DNA from: Clostridiales bacterium
Lineage (GTDB): Bacteria > Bacillota > Clostridia > Oscillospirales > Oscillospiraceae
Direction: 5' to 3'
Length of the DNA: 64,000 bases
NCBI GenBank assembly: GCA_004556965.1
Contig: SFFE01000003.1
Span: 1 to 64,000, forward strand
This document shows positions 59,956 to 64,000 of the stretch, in pieces; positions within the stretch are counted from its first letter, which is position 1, and the number at the start of each line of letters is the position of its first letter. The notes beneath the pieces were generated by a model, which was given only the letters and a program-made list of their open reading frames with translations, was not told the origin of the DNA and did not search any database. The position numbers were made by a program, and so were the translations under genes.

Positions 59956-60687
59956 ATGTCCGGACATTCCAAGTGGCATAATATACAGAAAACCAAGGGC
60001 GCGCAGGACGCCAAGCGTGCGCAGGCGTTCACCAAGATCGCCCGTGAAATGATTGTTGCCGTCAAAGAGGGCGGAAGCGGAGACCCCGCGAACAATTCCC
60101 GTCTGGCCGCCGTCATCACAAAGGCGAAGGCCGCCAACATGCCGAACGACAACATCAAGCGCACGATCGAAAAGGCGCTCGGCGCCGGCAACACGGACAA
60201 TTTCGAGTCGATCACATATGAAGGCTACGGCCCCTGCGGCGTTGCCATCATTGTGGAGACCATGACGGATAACCGCAACCGTACCGCATCCGAGGTGCGC
60301 CATTATTTCGATAAGTACGGCGGAAATATGGGCGCGACCGGCTGCGTCTCCTGGTCGTTCGATAAGAAGGGCGTCATCGTCATCAACAACGAGGACGAGG
60401 AGCTGGACGAGGACAAAGTCATGGAAGACGCGCTGGAAGGCGGCGCGGACGATTTCGTGCCCGACGAGGATGTGTTCACGGTCTATACCGACCCGGACGC
60501 TGTCACCGAGGTGGCGGAATATCTGACGCAGCATGGCTACGAGCTGCTCTCTGCGCAGGTGGAAATGGTCCCGCAGAACACCGTTCAGGTCACCGGCGAG
60601 GATAATCTCAAGAATCTGCAGAAGATGCTGGATATGTTCGAGGACAATGACGACGTCCAGAACGTCTGGCACAACTGGGAAGAGTAA
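59956..60687 (+). CDS. yebC: YebC/PmpR family protein
   Basis: 243-aa protein of the YebC family: MSGHSKWHNIQKTKGAQDAK, the NMPNDNIKRTIEKALG stretch and GPCGVAIIVETMTDNRNRTASEVRH are diagnostic. Family members act as transcription regulators, and YebC2 types help ribosomes through proline stretches. ATG 59956 has GAGGAGTTGG upstream. Single-gene unit with promoter and terminator. Confidence 0.95.
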   Translation: MSGHSKWHNIQKTKGAQDAKRAQAFTKIAREMIVAVKEGGSGDPANNSRLAAVITKAKAANMPNDNIKRTIEKALGAGNTDNFESITYEGYGPCGVAIIVETMTDNRNRTASEVRHYFDKYGGNMGATGCVSWSFDKKGVIVINNEDEELDEDKVMEDALEGGADDFVPDEDVFTVYTDPDAVTEVAEYLTQHGYELLSAQVEMVPQNTVQVTGEDNLKNLQKMLDMFEDNDDVQNVWHNWEE

Positions 60688-60701
60688 GTTTTTCTGACAC
60701 A

Positions 60702-60750
60702 ATAAAAAGGCTTCCGTCGTGGATTTGATCCGGGACGGAAGCCTTTTTAT
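60702..60750. terminator. bidirectional terminator of yebC and rnpB
   Basis: Perfect 17-bp inverted repeat (60702-60718 with 60734-60750) with A/T-runs on both sides; it ends yebC and the convergent RNase P RNA. Confidence 0.93.
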
Positions 60751-60757
60751 ATGATAC

Positions 60758-61196
60758 GAGCAGGTCTGTAAGCCGGGTTCTGTCTTAAGCAGCCATCTAT
60801 CTAGACGCACCGTTGCCGGTGCGTTCCAGCCACCTCCATGGGACGGCCGGGCCGGCCTGATGTCCCTCCGCGGTGTTGCTCCGGATAGAGTTTACAGCAT
60901 CGAACTGTCTCCAGCCGACGAGTGAGCTCTTACCTCACTTTTCCACCCTTACCTCGTCGATGCAAGCTCCATATCGTTCGCTCTGCCGCAAGCGGCGGAG
61001 CTTACGCATTTCGCTGCATCTCTTCCTCCGACTGCAGCGGGCTGCATTCGGATTTGTGACGCGGCGGTATCTCTCTGTTGCACTTGTCCGAGGGTCGCCC
61101 CTGGCGGGTGTTACCCGTTATCCTTGCCCTGTGGAGCCCGGACTTTCCTCACGCACAGCCTTTCGGCTTGTGCCCGCGGCTGCTCGGCCTGCTCGC
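60758..61196 (-). ncRNA. rnpB: RNase P RNA component (bacterial class A)
   Basis: On the minus strand the P4-P5 signature GAGGAAAGTCCGGGCTCC is followed by the CAGGGC..GGTAACACCC region, AGGTAAGGGTGGAAAAGTG, the L15-type GGAGGGACATC and the 3' ACAGAACCCGGCTTACAG. The ends pair as P1 (GAGCAGG at 61188-61194 with CCTGCTC at 60758-60764). A consensus promoter sits just upstream. This catalytic RNA trims tRNA precursors. Ends are good to within a few bases. Confidence 0.96.
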
Positions 61197-61202
61197 CCGA
61201 CT

Positions 61203-61231
61203 ATTTTACCCATCCGGCCCGTGATAGTCAA
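61203..61231 (-). promoter_or_regulatory. rnpB promoter
   Basis: Minus strand: TTGACT (61226-61231), 17-bp spacer, TAAAAT (61203-61208). Confidence 0.88.
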
Positions 61232-61286
61232 GCGGAAGAAAATATATTTTCGGAAAGGGAAGGCATTTTTTGTCTCCCCTTTCCGA

Positions 61287-61358
61287 TTTATGCAGTCCAT
61301 GTTTCATGGACTGCATAAAAAGATTGAAATTACTAGGAGGGAATAACCAATTCCCTCC
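61287..61358. repeat. two adjacent hairpins between rnpB and murD
   Basis: A 15-bp perfect stem (TTTATGCAGTCCATG at 61287-61301 with 61305-61319, 3-nt loop) is followed by a 9-bp stem (GGAGGGAAT at 61336-61344 with 61350-61358, 5-nt loop). Neither ends a gene on either strand: rnpB begins to the left, and murD's promoter lies to the right. No coding sequence explains them. Confidence 0.6.
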
Positions 61359-61412
61359 CAGACCCTCCCCGTGCAGGTTTGAGCGTATCCACAGATTTCG
61401 AAATATATTTTC

Positions 61413-61441
61413 TTGTATTCAATGAAAATGGGAAGTATAAT
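61413..61441 (+). promoter_or_regulatory. murD promoter
   Basis: TTGTAT (61413-61418), 17-bp spacer, perfect TATAAT (61436-61441). It rules out the longer murD reading frame starting at 61379. Confidence 0.82.
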
Positions 61442-61465
61442 CAGGTGGGTAAGGGAGTGATTCCG

Positions 61466-62848
61466 ATGAATTTTAACGACTATATCGACAGCCTGAAAGG
61501 AAAGCGCATCGGCGTGATCGGGCTGGGCGTGAGCAATACGCCGCTGGTGCGGCTGCTTTTGGCAAACGGCTGTGATGTGACCGTGTGCGACAAGCGCAGC
61601 AGCGATGCGCTGGGCGAGATCGGCAATGAGGTCAAAGGGACGGGCGGCAAGCTCATTCTTGGCGACGACTATTTGGAGCATTTGGATTTTGACGTAATTT
61701 TCCGCACGCCGGGCGTGCTGCCGAATGTGGCGCAGCTTGCAGCGGCGGCTGCGCGCGGCGCTGTGCTCACGTCGGAGATGGAGGCGTTTTGCGCGCTCTG
61801 CCCCTGCAAAATCATTGCCATTACAGGCAGCGACGGTAAGACGACGACCTCCACCGTCACAGCGGAGTTGCTCCGGGCTGCGGGATACACCGTCCACCTC
61901 GGCGGCAATATCGGCACACCGCTGTTTTGCCGCGTGCCGGACATCCGGCCGGACGACATCGCTGTGCTGGAGCTGAGCTCGTTCCAGCTCCACAGTATGA
62001 TGTGTGCGCCGGATATTGCGATTATTACGAACATCTCTCCGAACCATTTGGACGTTCATCCGAATCTGGAGGACTACGTCTCTGCAAAGCAGAATATTTA
62101 TCTCCATCAGCGCCCGGATGCAGTGCTGGTGCTGAATGCGAAGGACGCACACACGCCGGAGTTTGCCGCCGGTGCGCCGGGGAAAGTCCGCCTGTTCAGC
62201 AGCATTGGACCCGTGGAGAACGGCGTTTTCCTGCAGGACGGCGTCATCTACCGCAAGCACAACGGCGCGGCGGAGAAGATCATGGACGCCGTCGGCATCC
62301 GCATCCCCGGCGCGCACAATGTGGAGAATTATATGGCGGCTTTCGCTGCGCTCGACGGGATGATCTCGCGTGACGATTGCGTTTCCGTTGCAAAAACGTT
62401 TCCCGGTGTGCCGCACCGGATGGAGTTCATCCGCGAGCTGCATGGCGTCCGGTTCATCAACGACTCGATCGCGTCGAGTCCGACGCGCGCCATCGCGGGG
62501 CTGCACGCGCTGCCGAAGCCGCCGGTCATGCTGCTGGGCGGCCACGATAAGCACATCCCGTTTGACACGCTGGGCGACGAGATCTGCCTGCACGCCAAGG
62601 CCGCGGTGCTCTGCGGCGAGACGGCGGAGCGCATTGCTGCCGCCATCCGCGCAAGCGCGCATTACGACGCGCAGAAGCTGCCGGTCGTGATCGAGGACGA
62701 TTTCCGCACGGCGGTGGTGACCGCATACCGGCTGGCAGAGCCGGGGGATATTGTGACGCTTTCGCCCGCGTGTTCGTCGTTCGACCGATTCAAAAATTTC
62801 GAGGAGCGCGGCAACACCTTCCGCGCGATTGTCGAATCGCTGGAATAA
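61466..62848 (+). CDS. murD: UDP-N-acetylmuramoyl-L-alanine--D-glutamate ligase
   Basis: 460-aa Mur ligase adding D-Glu to the peptidoglycan precursor in the cytosol. The Rossmann-like N-domain starts GKRIGVIGLGVSNTPL, the ATP loop is ITGSDGKTTTS (Ser-Asp in place of the usual Thr-Asn), then NISPNHLDVH, PHRMEFI and NDSIASSP follow. ATG 61466 lies behind AAGGGAGTG and downstream of the promoter. No dcw cluster genes flank it. Confidence 0.95.
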   Translation: MNFNDYIDSLKGKRIGVIGLGVSNTPLVRLLLANGCDVTVCDKRSSDALGEIGNEVKGTGGKLILGDDYLEHLDFDVIFRTPGVLPNVAQLAAAAARGAVLTSEMEAFCALCPCKIIAITGSDGKTTTSTVTAELLRAAGYTVHLGGNIGTPLFCRVPDIRPDDIAVLELSSFQLHSMMCAPDIAIITNISPNHLDVHPNLEDYVSAKQNIYLHQRPDAVLVLNAKDAHTPEFAAGAPGKVRLFSSIGPVENGVFLQDGVIYRKHNGAAEKIMDAVGIRIPGAHNVENYMAAFAALDGMISRDDCVSVAKTFPGVPHRMEFIRELHGVRFINDSIASSPTRAIAGLHALPKPPVMLLGGHDKHIPFDTLGDEICLHAKAAVLCGETAERIAAAIRASAHYDAQKLPVVIEDDFRTAVVTAYRLAEPGDIVTLSPACSSFDRFKNFEERGNTFRAIVESLE

Positions 62849-62896
62849 CGGCATAATTCTGTCTCTCTGTGCATACCGTGGCAGAGGGGGATGCCT

Positions 62897-63553
62897 ATGT
62901 ACTGCACACGGCGGCCATGGAGACGTGCGCCCCGTCGCCCCCGGCAGCGCAGCGCAAAGCTGCTGATCGTTGGGATCTTACTGCTGGCGGGGTTTTGCGG
63001 CGCGGTACATTTTGTATCGAAGACGCTGTCGTTTATCACGGAGCTGGCGGTCAATCAGGCCTCTGATCTGGTGCAGGAGCGGGTCAATACGACGGTGCAT
63101 CAGGTCATGGAGCGGGTCGCCGGCGGCGAGTATTATACCTTTCAGACCGACGCATCCGGCCGCATTACCGCGCTGAGCGTCAATGTGGATCAGATCAGCC
63201 AGATCACGACGGAAATTCTTGACGTCACAATGAAGACGGACGACGGCCAGCCGTTGGAGCTGGACATTCCGCTGGAGACCCTGCTGGGCATCAATCTGAT
63301 TCCGGAGTTTGAAATGCCGCTGCCGGTTCGGATTTTAATGCTGACGACGCCGCACGTGGATTACCACAACGAGCTGGCGTCGGCGGCAATCAACCAGAGT
63401 AAATATCAGCTGTATCTGCACGTGGGCGTCGAGATCGACGTGCTGATCCCGTGGCAGAAAAGCACGGTCGAGGTGGAGACGGACGTTCTTCTGGCTGAGA
63501 CTGTGATTGTGGGCGACGTGCCCGGAACGTATATTGAAGTGGAGCAATCATAA
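62897..63553 (+). CDS. yunB: sporulation protein YunB
   Basis: 218-aa membrane-anchored sporulation protein. A very basic head (RRPWRRAPRRPRQRSAK) precedes one membrane helix (about residues 23-45), then the outer domain with INQAS-like VNQASDLVQERVNT, the NVDQISQITTEILD block, IPLETLLGINLI and VEVETDVLLAETVIVGDVP, all matching YunB. In Bacillus it is sigma-E-controlled. ATG 62897 is preferred over 62891 because GAGGGGG abuts the earlier one. Its stop overlaps the ligA start by one base. Confidence 0.93.
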   Translation: MYCTRRPWRRAPRRPRQRSAKLLIVGILLLAGFCGAVHFVSKTLSFITELAVNQASDLVQERVNTTVHQVMERVAGGEYYTFQTDASGRITALSVNVDQISQITTEILDVTMKTDDGQPLELDIPLETLLGINLIPEFEMPLPVRILMLTTPHVDYHNELASAAINQSKYQLYLHVGVEIDVLIPWQKSTVEVETDVLLAETVIVGDVPGTYIEVEQS

Positions 63554-64000
63554 TGGATGTACAAAACGAAATCGCGGCCCTGCGCAAGGAAATTGAAAAG
63601 CACAACCTGCTGTACTATGTCAAGGACGCGCCGGAGATCTCTGACTTTGAATATGACGCGCTGATGCGCCGTCTGACGGAGTTGGAGCAGGCGCACCCGG
63701 AGTATCAGTCACCGGATTCGCCGACGCAGCGCGTGGGCGGATATGCGCTCAACACGTTTGCGCAGGTGCGCCATCCGGTGCCGCTGGAGAGTTTGCAGGA
63801 CGTGTTTTCCTTTGACGAGCTGCGCGCCTTTGGCGAACGCATGGATGCGTCGATTCCGGAGACACACGACTATGTTGTGGAGCCGAAGATCGACGGGCTG
63901 TCCATGTCGCTGGAATATGAAAACGGTGTGTTCGTCCGCGGCGCGACGCGCGGCGACGGGCTTGTCGGCGAGGACGTGACGGAAAATCTCCGCACGCTGC
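63553..64000 (+). CDS. ligA: NAD-dependent DNA ligase, 5' part only
   Basis: The first 149 codons of LigA; the gene runs off the window. Domain Ia (EIEKHNLLYYVKDAPEISD, then PDSPTQRVGG) binds NMN, and the adenylation motif KIDG is in VVEPKIDGLSMSLEYENG, with RGDGLVGEDVT following. It seals nicks in replication and repair. It begins at the last base of the yunB stop codon (TAATG). Confidence 0.95.
   Translation, partial: MDVQNEIAALRKEIEKHNLLYYVKDAPEISDFEYDALMRRLTELEQAHPEYQSPDSPTQRVGGYALNTFAQVRHPVPLESLQDVFSFDELRAFGERMDASIPETHDYVVEPKIDGLSMSLEYENGVFVRGATRGDGLVGEDVTENLRTL

Noticed and set aside
60873..61346. 157-codon plus-strand frame
   Set aside because: It lies antisense to RNase P RNA; the RNA signature explains the sequence.
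61304..62854. 516-codon minus-strand frame
   Set aside because: Antisense shadow of murD.

Overview
This is a single 64 kb stretch of a Firmicutes chromosome. It is fairly GC-rich, with strong AGGAGG-type ribosome binding sites, consensus sigma-A promoters and hairpin/T-run terminators. Sporulation genes (a spoIVFA-position M23 protein, spoIVFB, gerW/ytfJ, a SPOCS/LysM protein, spoVM, yunB), an IspH-S1 fusion, and the gene orders scpA-scpB-DUF2953-ytfJ-dacF-rluB and stp-prkC-rsgA-spoVM point to an endospore-lineage gut clostridium. My best guess is Oscillospiraceae (Oscillibacter/Lawsonibacter-like); that placement is inference from gene content and order.

Region 1 (1-14,100) is the accessory part. 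A five-gene peptide ABC transporter (dppA-B-C-D-F, minus strand) lies behind a lysine riboswitch with its own terminator and promoter. Divergent to it are a D-aminoacylase-like amidohydrolase and a nitroreductase. Then come a two-subunit aconitase-X hydratase, a YjjG-like HAD phosphatase, a TetR regulator whose 3' end seems fused by deletion to a membrane-protein remnant, and a cupredoxin/multicopper-oxidase-like gene lacking most copper ligands. That last gene is bracketed by 21-bp direct repeats, one of which abuts a copy of the 3' end of the neighbouring tRNA-Pro(CGG).

Region 2 (14,100-36,000) is housekeeping and sporulation: M23 peptidase and SpoIVFB, the TIGR03960/TIGR03936 pair, rplS, an amidase-domain protein, lepB-rbgA-rnhB-yraN-thrC, a DUF1540 protein, a phosphoesterase, the proteostasis block tig-clpP-clpX-lon followed by engB, a site-2 protease, scpAB, DUF2953, gerW, dacF and rluB.

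Region 3 (36,000-48,300): a MurR/RpiR regulator, a YhiN-type flavoprotein, cmk, the ispH-S1 fusion (with a strong internal ribosome binding site ahead of the S1 part), ispD-ispF, DUF3343 with a cysteine-desulfurase homologue, cdaA-cdaR (c-di-AMP synthesis), an RseC-like protein, yicC, remA, gmk and rpoZ.

Region 4 (48,300-64,000): priA-def-fmt-rsmB-rlmN-stp-prkC-rsgA, then a 51-aa membrane ORF, the 23-codon spoVM, a SPOCS/LysM protein, yebC, RNase P RNA (minus strand), murD, yunB and the start of ligA, which runs off the window. No rRNA, CRISPR array, intact insertion sequence or complete prophage was seen. The most notable observations are the lysine-riboswitch-controlled peptide transporter, the repeat-bracketed degenerate cupredoxin locus beside tRNA-Pro, the internal translation start in ispH-S1, and the overlooked micro-gene spoVM.
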